Shown in pieces: positions 1 to 10,708 of a stretch of 64,000 nucleotides of DNA. How positions within the stretch are numbered: position 1 is the stretch's first letter; the number at the start of each line of letters is the position of its first letter. The translations under genes and the position numbers were made by a program. Source of the stretch: Echinarachnius parma (Eukaryota > Echinodermata > Echinoidea > Clypeasteroida > Echinarachniidae); assembly GCA_037951105.1 (NCBI GenBank), contig JBAMJV010009762.1, positions 62,001 to 126,000 of the forward strand, written 5' to 3'. A model generated the notes under the pieces. The model did not search any database and had not been told where the DNA came from. It worked only from the letters and a program-made list of their open reading frames with translations.

Positions 1-915
1 TGTGTGGTGCAGACTGTTGGACAGACCCCAGGCGCATCATATGTAAGATAAAGTTCCAAAATAGACCAAAGAGGCGCCCACAGGGAAAGAAGCATAACAA
101 TGTAAACACTGAAGAACCCTGATGTGGCTGGAAAACTCATCTCAGATCTAGGCGATCAGCTGGCAGACATTTTAAAAGTTGTTGACAACACTGAAACAAA
201 TTGTGAATGACTGTCCACCCGCAACGTCTACCAGCGTCTACCCGAAATATGCAATGACTGGTTAGATGGGCATGAGGAAGAAATCCAAGCCCTGTTCACC
301 GAAAATCATAGACGTACACATCGTGCTCATCAAAATGATCCATCAGTAATATGCTTATAAAAAGGGGGCCTACACTAGTGTTCGTAAATACAGGCCAAAC
401 AGGACTCGTGGCTACATTCAAAGGCATATGAAATCCAGGGCTGTACTGACATAAACAACTCAAAACGGTTCTACGAGGACATCAACATGCACCCTCTATG
501 GACCTCATTCGTCAGGGAGGTCTCGCCTTCTAAGTTCTGATTGGTCAACTCCCATATCTGAGAAGCCGGATATACTGAAGAGATGGACTAAACACTTTGA
601 AGCCATCCTCAATCGTCGGTCAGCAAACAATGATGAGGCAATTGACCAGATTCCCCCGATTAAATCACACATGAATGTTTCACCCGACAATGTTGAAGTC
701 AAGAAGGCAACTAGTTAGCTCTCAAACGACACATCTCCTTGATCAGATGCCGTTCCTGCTGACATCTACATAGATGGACGTCCTGTGCTTCTTGACAAAC
801 ACACTTTGCTGCTACAATCCGCCAAGGGCTTCAATGGCTTGTTCCACAAGAACTCAGGGATGCACGTATTATACACCAGTCCTCTAAAAAAGAACAGGAT
901 ATCGCCAACTATTGA
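1..915 (+). pseudogene. Decayed RTE-type LINE fragment (endonuclease/RT linker and start of RT)
   Basis: Conceptual translation across several frames follows the pattern of RTE-clade non-LTR retrotransposon polyproteins. It shows a KRRPQGKK-like basic stretch, the linker with DWLDGHEEEIQALFTENHR, then RFYEDI, the AILNRRSANNDEAIDQIPP motif and SDAVPADIY near 745-775. The similarity ends near 910 (a PQELRDARIIH-like stretch around 845-885), before the RT catalytic core. There are many stops and frameshifts and the 5' end lies outside the window. The family name comes from remembered RTE sequences, not a search. It is a dead 5'- and 3'-truncated copy. Confidence 0.7.
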
Positions 916-917
916 GA

Positions 918-1216
918 GGGCGAATTACCAGGCTGCTGTCTGGAAGGCAGCTCTGACTGCAGCCCCAGAGATAACTGGCCATGAGGGAGAGGGATGGAAA
1001 CTCCTTGACGGCAGACTGGTGGTTGACTGGACTAAAGAGGCTCCGGCTCCAAATGCCATTCTGGGATTGGTTGCCTGCAAATGTCGCACAAACTGTCAGA
1101 CAGGGTGATGTGGGTGCCGTGCCAATGGACTCCGCTGAACAGATGCATGCGGTTGTTGTGACTGCCAGAACTGTGATACTGATGCAGATGAAGCCGTCGA
1201 AGATAGTGACAATTAA
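918..1216 (+). pseudogene. Cysteine-rich (CXC/tesmin-like) protein tail, broken
   Basis: One frame reads RANYQAAVWKAAL, then GWKLLDGRLVVDW, then a cysteine-rich tail (CKCRTNCQ, CGCRANGLR, DACGCCDCQNC) ending at a TAA at 1214-1216. In-frame TGA codons at 1106-1108 and 1136-1138 interrupt the Cys cluster, the second where a Cys codon would be expected. This layout (RAxYQA...W, GW, acidic, CXC-like tail) occurs in many uncharacterised invertebrate proteins that are often repeat-associated. Function is not known to me. It directly abuts the LINE relic upstream, so the join is probably an insertion or deletion scar. Confidence 0.55.
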
Positions 1217-2156
1217 TATGTGTAACAGGGTGTAGATTTGGCTCTATTTAATCAACTCCTCGTGATGATGGTATCATCGACAAGGTTAGTGATGCTGTTC
1301 ACGCAGTTTTTAGTCTAGACGGATTACTGAAAAAGAGCTCTTTATAAGAACCTAGAAGCATTTGGGGGTAAAAGTTGGGAATCAAGCTATTTTACATAAT
1401 TTGGGGGTGCTGAATCCGATAAGCCCTGTTCCCAAGCATAATTTTGAGTTATTGACCATCTAATTTGCATAAACAAAATGGCCGCCAAAATGAAACCTTT
1501 GTAAAACCTGTAAAACGTGTTTATTCAATTACTTTGCAACCGGGCGATCAAAATCTGCAAATTTACCGTCTAAAATTATGTTTTATATCAAAAGGAACAT
1601 AAATAACATAACGCTGATGTATTTAGTGGAAAAAAGATGCACAAATGTGCAAATTAGTGGCCGCCATGACAGAAAAGTCGTAAAAAATTGATTATTTGGG
1701 GGAAATTTAGGCCTACTGAATGTAACACTTAGAATCACTGTCTTAAACACTTTATGCGAATTAAATAATTATCAATTGTATGATTTACTCATATAACATA
1801 CACAAATATAATTAGCACATTCAAAATGGCCGCCAATTGACGCTATTTCCACCATTTTGAACTGATAAAAAAGTGTTTCAGCAACTAAGCGAACAAAACA
1901 TATACAAATGCAATGTGCATATTCATTATTTCGATGAGAAGGGATGTCAATAAGACTGTTCTGATGAATGACGTGACATGCATGACTTATAGATATGCAA
2001 ATTAGTGGCCGCCATTACTGACAAATGGTACAAAATGGATCATATTTCGTAAGTAAGGCCTTTAATTTGCATAAACAAAATGGCAGAAAAATCACTCTAC
2101 TTCGTCCTTACCTTAAATGTAAGGACAAAGTATTACGTTTATAAATGTGTTTCTCC

Positions 2157-2523
2157 AACTGCTCTCGAAAAGGACGCTCCATAAAGCCTCATTGGTTTCA
2201 ACCATTTTTCATAGAATATTGGGCATATGAGGTTTTGTTCAAAAACTGATTAGCAAGAAAGACAATCAACAACAATTCAAAAACTTCTTATGAATTTGTT
2301 GAAAAGAGGAAGCATTTTTAGACATGTTTAACGGCTGGTTCAAAATTATCGAATACTTGTTGGACCCAACAATTGCTATACAAGGTTATGTTAATACAGT
2401 ATATATTTCAGCCGTTTCTGAACCAATTTTGCCGTTTCAAATGTTATATTCGGCTGTTCATTAAGTCACAAAATATATTCTGTGTAGCGCCTTCTATACC
2501 AAAACTCAACTATTCTTTCAACG
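2157..2523 (+). repeat. TTAA-MITE family R1, internal fragment
   Basis: This resembles the R1 copies at 22502-23009 and 30790-31281: the 'cattggtttcaaccat' block, 'gaggaagcattttta', 'ggatatttcagccgtttctgaacc'-like text and the terminal 'taccaaaactcaactatt'. The left terminus is lost. It sits inside the giant inverted-repeat element. Confidence 0.6.
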
Positions 2524-2924
2524 ATGTTTATAAAGAAATAGAGTTTGTTTCCGAAACCTTTACAATGCTGTATTTTGGCTTGAACAAGCTGAACAGCTAA
2601 ATTATATTAATTCTAAGACATCAAAACACAGGAAAATACAATAGAAAATAACCGAAAATAAAATGAACAAAAAGTGAACATTTAGCAAAGGTGATGATGA
2701 GTACAAGAAGTGTAGCCTTTGTACAGAGTGAATTGTACATTATCTTATCTGCTGCCTATGTTAATGTCAGAGGTATAAATAGTCTGATTATTATCCGTTA
2801 CATACACATTCGATATATTTCACTATTTGCAGTACGATTATATAAAACTGTAAATGAATCATAATTAGTTAAAACTTCACTCATTAACTAAACGATTATA
2901 CCACAATAGGGGCAACGGTTTTTG

Positions 2925-3360
2925 AACCACATGGTTTATTAATCATATTAAATATCGCGTGACTGCCTGTTACCAGTTTGGTGAAGTATGTGATAAGTAT
3001 GTTGAATGTTCGTGCTCAGTACCGGTCATTAATGCTAAGCACACACTCCAGAAAAGGGCCTATATATGCAGATTTAGTTCAAAGTACAAAGTATACTAAA
3101 ATATGTAAAATCGTACTTGCATTATCATTATATCAAACATAGTCCAAAGGTCCCTTTTGCTTTTAACTACAAGCTTAATTCTTTTCATTAAACATCGTGT
3201 CACTACCTGACACCAATTTGGTGAAATCTCCAATAAATAAATTGATTTGTGTGCTTTGATATTCGTTAACCACACTCTCCAAACAGGATATGTGCAGATG
3301 TATTTCACTGATTTCAATCAATCAGAAATACCAGTTACCAGTTTAGTTAAATCCTAATAT
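2925..3360 (+). repeat. Degenerate tandem repeat, period about 245 bp
   Basis: Blocks beginning 'aatatcgcgtgactgcctgttacc' and 'aacatcgtgtcactacctgacacc' (split here only for comparison) recur about 245 bp apart, each followed by a 'cacactc-ca-a' block, with a partial third unit near 3330. No coding content. Confidence 0.5.
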
Positions 3361-3371
3361 AAACACAACAA

Positions 3372-3832
3372 AAAAGTAACTTCCCCCCGAAGCAAAATGG
3401 CGTAACTTTTTAACAAATAGAGTTTGAGCAACATAACTTGGCAGGAATGTTTTTAAAATTATTGGCTAACGTCTCTGTGAAAATGAATTTGATCCGCTAT
3501 GCCATGCATGAGTGAGAAAAATAACTCGGCAGGATTGTTCCTACATTTATTGACTAACTTATGTGTGGAAATTAAATTGGTCCGTCGAGTCATGGATGCA
3601 ACGTACTGGCAAAATCAAAGGCAAAATTTTCACTTTTTGACTCTTGTGACTTTTGAAAAGTGACATTTTTCCTTTAATGTGTGCTCACTCATGCATGGCA
3701 AGGCGGATCAAATTCATTTTCACAGAGACGTTAGCCAATAGTTTTAGAAATATTCCTGCCAAGTTATGTTGCTCAAACCCTATTTGTTAAAAAGTTACGC
3801 CATTTTGCTTAGGGAGGAAGTATTTTTGTTTT
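3372..3832. mobile_element. Nested foldback element (~460 bp)
   Basis: A second inverted repeat lies inside the giant one. The left arm, about 3372-3520, contains GCAAAATGGCGTAACTTTTT; its reverse complement fills about 3670-3832. The arms share the 'TTGGCTAACGTCTCTGTG' and 'CATGCATGAGTGAG' blocks with few mismatches, so this element is younger than its host. The 150-bp loop has no coding capacity. Confidence 0.7.
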
Positions 3833-4737
3833 TGTTTTTATTTACCTTCGTATGAAATATCACGGACAGAAGAATATTCAATGTTCTTACACGTTTGATG
3901 TGATTTGCTACTTAAAATACTACATAAAAGATAAACTCTCAAATGATTAAAACGTTAATTTTGTCACTAACGGCAGCCAATAATTTGCATATTCATAAGT
4001 CATCCATGTCATTAAATTCATCAGAATAATCTTTTTGACGTCCCTTATTGAAAACATACATCTGCGCATCGCTTCTTCGTATGTTTTACTCTAGCTTAGT
4101 TACCGAGTTATAATAGACACGTTTCTATCCGCTCAAATATATAGCGTCAATTGGAGGCCATTTTTAATATTCCAATTCTATTTGTATATAAGCAAAATAT
4201 ACTACTGGTGATTCAATGAAACGATCTCATTCAATTATTTGACTCGCAGGAATGATTAAGACACTGATTATCAGTGTTATATTCAGTAGGCTTAAATTGC
4301 CCCAAAATAACTTGTTTTGTAAGACTTTTCTGTAGTGGCGGCTACTAATTTGCATATGTATGTGTCTTCGTGTACACTAAATACATCAGAGTTATCATAT
4401 GCATGTTCCTTTTGATAGTAATCATCATTCTAGACATTTAGTTTTGCTCGCCTGGTTGGAAAGTTATTGAACAAACTTGTTTTACAAGCTTAAAAAGGTG
4501 TCATTTTGGCGGCCAGTTTGTTTAGGCAAATTAGATGTTCAAAAACTCAATATTTCGCTTGGGAACAGGGCTAATCGGATTCAGCACCCCTAAATTATGT
4601 GAAATATCTTGGTTCCCAACTTTTACTCCCAAATGCTCCTAACATGCACATTTTCCAGAAATCCCACTAGACTATTTCATAAGTAGCTGATTTCACTAAA
4701 GTTAAGCCTTATCAAACTGCAGTACCCCGTTAATGGT

Positions 4738-5133
4738 TAAAGTGATCTAGTAACTTTGTTGACACACGTGCAAAAAAGGATGATGGATTAATATACTTTG
4801 TACTGCAGTGATCTGATATATCCACAAAGTAATGTGCGAACATTTCACGTTAATTGGATGTTTTTTTTTGTCTGAGATATGAGCATTAATCCAAAGTGAT
4901 ATCTATATACTAACTCATTGCACTTACTTTGTACATGCATGACTGATTAAATTATCCCGTAGACAATTTCATATGTGAGCACTTCCATTGTAAATATCTT
5001 TTGAACGAAATGGAAATTAAAAAACCGAAACCCGTCTCGTGCTTTTATTTTTAATATGAAAAAGATAAGGTATTATAGAACCACTAGAGTTTCAAATACG
5101 TTGTGAGGATTTCGACAATGTTAGTAAGTCCCT
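4738..5133 (+). repeat. TTAA-MITE family R2, copy a
   Basis: It starts after TTAA with AGTGATCTAGTAACTTTG and ends with GTTAGTAAGTCCCTTT. Related copies lie at 23139-23495, 25812-26060 and 44808-45199. Non-coding. Confidence 0.65.
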
Positions 5134-5274
5134 TTGAATTATGTATTTGTTATAGATGCAATTGCAATTACTTTCTTTGTAATATTCTTTTTAAATACGA
5201 TACAAATTTACAACTGGAGCTACTCAGTGAATTCAATTCTACTTCGTATGGCCTAATGAATCGGAATCAGGTAG

Positions 5275-5398
5275 GACGCACATCTGTTGCGGCCGAAATA
5301 GCACCACATTTTTGTAGACAATAGGTTTTCTATTGATATGCAAATGAGCTCTCGCTCCCCCGTGTATATATACGCCGCGGTTTCGCGACAACGCCATT
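5275..5398 (+). repeat. Left inverted terminal repeat of the DIRS-type element
   Basis: 124 bp, pairing without visible mismatch with 10157-10280. It holds GATATGCAAATGAGCTC and a TATA-like run. Perfect identity implies recent replication, because the ITRs are regenerated during the DIRS cycle. Confidence 0.85.
5365..5372 (+). promoter_or_regulatory. TATA-like box in the left ITR
   Basis: TATATATA follows CCCCCGTG and precedes GC-rich CGCCGCGG. It also exists, reversed, in the right ITR. The octamer-like ATGCAAAT lies about 27 bp upstream at 5338-5345. It is a plausible start for a full-length transcript. Confidence 0.5.
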
Positions 5399-5399
5399 G

Positions 5400-6413
5400 T
5401 ATATTTGTGTATAGCCGAGTAGCACCGATTATTCTACACGCTCGTCTGGACGAAGCCTCGTCTTCAACTCAAGCCTTTTCTACTACAAGCTAACTACGCC
5501 GGTTTGAAGTTTCACTTTCACCGCATGCTTACCAGCACACCCTAATGCGCCGTCAGGCGACCGGGTGGATAGGCCTGTATGCCCCGCGAGGGGACCAGGT
5601 TTACTATCAGCTGAAGCTCCCTATTGTGCCATCAGGCGGCCGGGGAGAGACGGCCAACCGCTACCTCTATGCCCCGTCAGGGGACCAGGTGAGAATCTGT
5701 ACGTCGAAATCGGCCATCGAATACACCCGCTGATGATGCCTGAATCTCCCGTCGCTGATGCCGGATCTACCCGTCGCTGGGTGCTGGATTTACCCGCCAC
5801 TGATGATAGGTCTGCCCGCTGCTGGAACCGGAGTACGGGGCCTTAGCCGATCGAGACGCCAGGAGCTTGGATGGAGATGGAGCCGACATGAGGGTTTTCA
5901 TCTACCTTATTGTTATAAAGGCCAGCATGTACACAGCTCCCTTTGAGGTAGAGCCATGAAGCCGCTTTGGCCTCTTTCGATTGAGCCGGCTACTGTATTA
6001 GCCTAGGCTGTATATTTGTATGAGAAGCCATGGAATGGTTACTAGATGAGGGTTATCTGAGATATATCCCGGCCTGAAATAAGGCGATGTTATATACATG
6101 CAGGTGGACTCGAATGGGCTCTTTCATTCGGTGTGATTTTTATCCCGCACACCATAGTTATCGACCGAAAGGAATAATGGTAATGTATTTGATGTTACAT
6201 GATGTCACATGCCATGTTATAACCCAACTTGGTCGATGTGTGATCAGATGGTTCTATGAACCGGGGCCCATATCCACGGTATACTCGCGGCAAGTGGCCG
6301 TCGTGAGATAGAGACCGTTCGCTCGCTTCGATGCAACGATGAAGCGGAGTCTATACGGATAGGGAATGGTCGTGAATGATTATACTACATTATGGCCATT
6401 TGTACCTGAATTC
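5400..6413 (+). other. DIRS interior, 5' part: no gene recognised
   Basis: Two related ~85-bp units at about 5544 and 5626 carry small hairpins (CCCCGCGAGGGG; CCCCGTCAGGGG) followed by ACCAGGT. ORFs of 60-95 codons here overlap in three frames and show no family resemblance. Confidence 0.4.
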
Positions 6414-6538
6414 ACTGGCGTAAAGCACAGTTCGGAAGCACAATGCATTGGGGGGTCGAGCAATTGTTCACAAACCGTTTGTGAACAATTGCTCGACCCC
6501 CCAACGCATTGTGTTTTCCGGACAGATTTACGCCAGTG
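6414..6538. repeat. ~125-bp near-perfect palindrome inside the DIRS interior
   Basis: Arms of about 60 bp meet at ACAAACCGTTTGT (centre near 6475). They share CACTGGCGTAAA at the outer ends and GGGGGGTCGAGCAATTG toward the centre, with a few mismatches in the outer half. It would form a stable hairpin in either strand. It could be a tiny foldback insertion or a functional structure of the element. Confidence 0.85.
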
Positions 6539-9500
6539 CCTGAATTGGAATTGGTTATTCTAGAACCGATAATGATACATAGTGCCTTATTTTATATACT
6601 GGCTATGCCCAACTTACACATGGTGGTGTAATGGATGAATTTTAGCACTGCCGTGTACTAAATATTTACAGTTTGACGCATTTGCGCTGACCATTTTACG
6701 GCTAGTTCTGTCAACTTGTGTATACCGTGAGATTCAGGGCGCACCAATCACGGTGTCGACCTTTGAATGGGCACGTACAGGATATCAGTTTTGCCCTATT
6801 TGCCGGGTGCCAGTGTTTTCGGTATTGGAAACTGAATTTTAGCCTACCAGCCGGCCTGGCTGTCGTGGTTTTAAAACAATATGACTATACTGGCATGATA
6901 TACGTGCTGAAAGGTATCTGATTACCCGAACCTGAATTTTAGCCCAGCCGCCATCTTGATTATCATGTTTTCGTTTAAACATACTGTCATGGGAAATGCG
7001 GTATATGACCACCACAGATTGTTAAGGTGATTTGGTATGCGGTTCAGTATTCATTTTATGCACCATATCTAATTTGGTGCTGTCATCGTTACCGTCGTTC
7101 AGCTTAACGACGCTCCATCCTTTGATTAGTCATTTGTCGACATGTCGACCATTTCAAGGAGCCTTTATTTGGGCGGATCGTGGTATGTCCACGCGGATTA
7201 TGACGGGTCATTTGTTTGGCTTGAAGACGGATAATTTTACTCGTCTAAATTGTAAGAGGAATTACAATACAAGGGCTTTTGGCTGTGAGCCAATGCCCCG
7301 CCCTGGGCGCGTGTCAGTCTATTGCTCGCTTTTTGGCGCACATAGCCATGGATACTTGCTATTGAATGTTATCAATGGGGCGCCTCTTTAATAGTATGAA
7401 TGCAAAAGCTCCCGGCCCGGTATGTGCGGTCTTGATGTTCGTGCAGTTGTTTTGTGTGAAGGTGTACAGTTTTATCTCCGGTCATCCGTGCCTAGTTTCA
7501 CGATATGAGTACAGGGGTCCTCCCCTTATATCGTACGATGTAAATTGTTCTCATGTCTTAGTGGAATCACACACTATTCTTATGCTTTTTGACTTTGCCA
7601 GAATTAGGCAAGCCATTGTCAAGTGTAAGCCGGACGTTTTTCATTACCAAACAATGCAAAGTAGAGCTGACTAAGTGGTTCCGGAAAGGATACCTCTCTG
7701 AAGTACGGCTGAGGGCTCATGTTATAGTGCCAAGACATGATGGTGGACCCGTCTGGCTTAACCTAATGAAGCGGTGGCGTGCTAAGCACAACACATTCCA
7801 CCGCATTTGTCTTATAGTTGTCGCATTCCAGGGTAGTTCATCAGGCGAGAGGATTACCACCATACCACTCCTTTTATTCGTGTTGCTTCGCCCTGTTATG
7901 TGTTCCGATTTGAAAGGATGTATATCCGAGTAGGTGGATATTTTAGCTTGAGAACACATCATATTTTGTTCTGCATGACAACAGTATCGTTCATTTCTAT
8001 AGCAATACAAAGTGGACATGAGTGAACAATGTTCAATGTGTGAACATACTTTGTTGCCCCTATATCATAGGTTGAGACAATTGACAGTCGAATCTGAACA
8101 ATGCGTTCTGTTTAGGCATGGTAATGCCGACACGTATCTGTATTGACGGTTGCGTGCTATCGTCCCGCTATAATGGATTGAGTGTTGCAGTATTTTATTC
8201 ATACTAACGTTGACGGAGATTAGGCAGTCGTTCGTGCTAATCTATTTGCGGAACTAGATTATTTGCCGTGATCTATTGATTGGCGTTTTTGACGCCAGGT
8301 GATCGATCTATATATATATAGTATATGGCATTGTCGTGATTCAATGCCCTAGTCGTTACGCCTACGTAATTTGTTTGGGGCGTGTTTATATCGGAACTAT
8401 ATAGCGCCTTATGATCCATTCTTTAGAAGTACTACTGCACAATCATGTGTCAATGTCCGTTTCAGCATTGGTCAGTCGTACGTGCGGACAGAAGCTGGTT
8501 TGAATACTTTTCGAATTGTTTTTGCAAAGGAAGCGTATACATTCGGTTTCCTTGGCATGGTTAACGCATTACACGTGACAGGTGTAGCTTTCAGATACTT
8601 GTTTATCTCGGGGTTACTACAATGTCTTACGTTAGTTTGTTTTGAGGGATCGCTGGGCTCGTTCCGGGTCGGATGGCACAGATGTATTGATTATATCACT
8701 TTTGTTTAAGACCGCTTTGGTATATATAACGGCCGTGTGTACCTTTGTATAAGGTACTTTAGAAGCAACACACTTGGAATAACCTCGAGTGGCTTTCGTT
8801 GTTTATTTTTCGAAATTGGTAATTTCGGACCGCCGGTGCGGCTTTCATATTGGGCGCCGGTATGTTAGCATCATAAAAGCATTTTAATTTAAGCCCCATC
8901 GGTATGCGTCAGCATAGGCCATCAGCATGATCAGTAGGTCGATGGCATAAGGCTAATTGCCACAATGTTTGGATCCAATTGCAGCATGGTAGAACGGCGC
9001 CAATCTTGTCGCCTTGATAGTCAACGATACGTTTGTTATCGTGCCGCCCTATTGTGTGGCGAACACTTTGTGATATTGCGTTCATTTGTAATATGTAAAT
9101 AAGTATTATACTATACGTTTTGGGTCAATGGCATTATTGTCCTATCCCGTTCATGACTGGTTCCGTATACTCGGGCTAGGGTCGTCGGAGAATATAGATG
9201 TATAAAGTGGATTGATCAATCCTTACGGACAGGCGGAGAAACCGCCTGAAAGAGCTTTCGCTGAAAGGGCCTTCCAAACGTTAAGTGTTGATTGTCACTA
9301 TGATGGTACGGATAAAATCATTATAATGCAGGATAACACTGCTTTTCTCACATAAATAATATATGGATTCCGTGTGCAATGGCACTGCATGTTCCGTTGG
9401 GATCGTGAACATTCGGAATTGTTGAATCATACTGTCTTTTTTCCTTGTTATTTGGTACACCGTACTTAGATCTCGTAGTTTTATATTTGAGTTTAGACTC

Positions 9501-9877
9501 TCTTTTACTCTCGACTTCAGTGATTGATAACAACCAGAGGAAGAGAAATATATTGGCTCAATTTAGATGATGAAGCTTTTCTGATTTGGATTTCTAGCTC
9601 CTTATTCCGGGGATCGTATTATTCGATCCCGAGATTACTGTACAGGTATGCAGGATCACGCGGACACATGCACGCGTCGCGTTTGTCCGTTCGTGGAATA
9701 TGTTTACGCGGACATCGTGACTGTATTAGTGCAAGCTATATTATTGATGTACCCGTATTCTTACGGGCACTAATTTAGAATGGATTTGATTTGGCCGTCC
9801 GCGTGACTTGTCTATCGGGCACGACAATTCTGGTTACTGTCGTGCGTAGTATTAGCTCCCCAACTCTGGCTTTGAAG
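6539..9877 (+). other. DIRS interior, main part: T-rich plus strand, no gene recognised
   Basis: Several overlapping 60-119-codon ORFs lie on the plus strand (for example 7032-7391, 7366-7674, 7589-7933, 8371-8709) and few on the minus strand. The plus strand is T-rich and A-poor, which alone lowers stop frequency. The translations show no domain I recognise. Confidence 0.4.
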
Positions 9878-10007
9878 GTCCTACCTGATTCCGATTCATT
9901 AGGCCATACGAAGTAGAATCGGAAAATTAAACGAGATTTAAATGAAATTTAGATTGAAGTTTAATTATGATTCTACGAAGTATAGGCCTAATATGAGGAG
10001 TCAGGTA
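9878..10007. repeat. Internal complementary region (ICR) of the DIRS-type element
   Basis: Positions 9878-9919 are complementary to the left outer end and 9917-10007 to the right outer end; the parts overlap at AAT (ATT on the other strand). In the DIRS model this region templates closing of the circular intermediate. Confidence 0.8.
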
Positions 10008-10156
10008 CCCGCCCTACTATCCGTCGGATTGACTGGGGTGTAAAGCTTATCGAAGATTCTTTACACTTTGAGTGCCAGGGATTCGTATACTCTATCACGT
10101 CTATGGCGTAATAGGACCCGTACCCTTGTGGAGTTGGGCGAGCCTTTTCTTTGAAA

Positions 10157-10280
10157 AATGGCGTTGTCGCGAAACCGCGGCGTATATATACACGGGGGAG
10201 CGAGAGCTCATTTGCATATCAATAGAAAACCTATTGTCTACAAAAATGTGGTGCTATTTCGGCCGCAACAGATGTGCGTC
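10157..10280 (-). repeat. Right inverted terminal repeat of the DIRS-type element
   Basis: Reverse complement of 5275-5398 without visible mismatch; followed outward by the 91-bp right extension (10282-10372) that pairs with the ICR. Confidence 0.85.
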
Positions 10281-10372
10281 ATACCTGACTCCTCATATTA
10301 GGCCTATACTTCGTAGAATCATAATTAAACTTCAATCTAAATTTCATTTAAATCTCGTTTAATTTTCCGATT

Positions 10373-10635
10373 ATACACGTGCAATATGTTTTGCGTTTAT
10401 ATATTTAGCGTAATAGTTTTAATATCTAATTTGTCTTTATACAAAATATATATATATATATATACATGTATAAACGAAAGGCGAACTAATACATACAGCT
10501 TTGGTTTCTTCCTATATTTAAATAATGCAAAGAGTAATCATAAATGATCGAGAAGGAAGAATAATAGGCGTAGCTTAATAAGCATTGTTCCTCTCTTTAA
10601 TCCTCCAAATGAAAAAAGGCACTGGTCGAAAAATT
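10373..10635. other. Intergenic, with short (TA)n
   Basis: Unique-looking AT-rich sequence with a (TA) run at about 10446-10463. Nothing else seen. Confidence 0.6.
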
Positions 10636-10708
10636 GGTCTCCGCCAGGACTCGAACCCGGGTCTCCAGCTTGGAACGCTGATGCCTTAACCACTAGGCCA
10701 TGGGGACC
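10636..10708 (-). tRNA. tRNA-Gly-like (anticodon TCC), possible SINE head
   Basis: The 73-nt minus-strand sequence folds as a cloverleaf. The acceptor stem is GGTCCCC/GGAGACC with one mismatch. The A box is TGGCCTAGTGG and the B box GGTTCGAGTCC, both at consensus. The anticodon arm is TCAGC/GCTGG with loop GTTCCAA, giving anticodon TCC (Gly). The T arm is CCGGG/CCTGG. It is followed by a T run (AATTTTTC) suited to Pol III termination. The acceptor mismatch, G32 and weak D stem leave room for a tRNA pseudogene or SINE. Confidence 0.7.

Larger units (their letters stand above)
1336..4655. mobile_element. Giant inverted-repeat element (~3.3 kb)
   Basis: The left arm (about 1336-2085) is matched as reverse complement by the right arm (about 3955-4655). 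The ends share a GCATTTGGG(G/A)GTAAAAGTTGG stretch, followed by ATAATTTxGGGGTGCTGAATCCGAT and repeated 'AAATGGCCGCCA' blocks. The arms are roughly 80% alike by eye with indels, so this is an old foldback. No ORF of a transposase was seen. The middle holds other repeats (a TTAA-MITE fragment, a 245-bp tandem repeat and a second, smaller inverted repeat). It is probably a non-autonomous foldback DNA transposon that later received insertions. Target-site duplication was not identified. Confidence 0.7.
5236..10372 (+). mobile_element. DIRS-type retrotransposon (non-autonomous or decayed interior)
   Basis: The termini have the diagnostic DIRS architecture. Inverted terminal repeats (5275-5398 and 10157-10280) are 124 bp and identical by eye. 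Near the right end, 9878-10007 is complementary to both outer ends: its first part to the left end (5236-5277), its second part (9917-10007) to the right end (10282-10372). Read as reverse complement it is exactly the right-end/left-end circle junction with a shared ATT, as expected of an internal complementary region. There is no obvious target duplication, consistent with tyrosine-recombinase integration. The 4.7-kb interior has no ORF above about 120 codons and no visible RT, RNase H, methyltransferase or recombinase motif. The class is established knowledge; the calling of this copy as non-autonomous is inference. Confidence 0.8.

Noticed and set aside
7032..8709. Cluster of 100-119-codon plus-strand ORFs as a viral or novel gene set
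   Set aside because: Overlapping frames, no family motifs, and the A-poor strand explains the scarcity of stops. Kept only as a note on composition.
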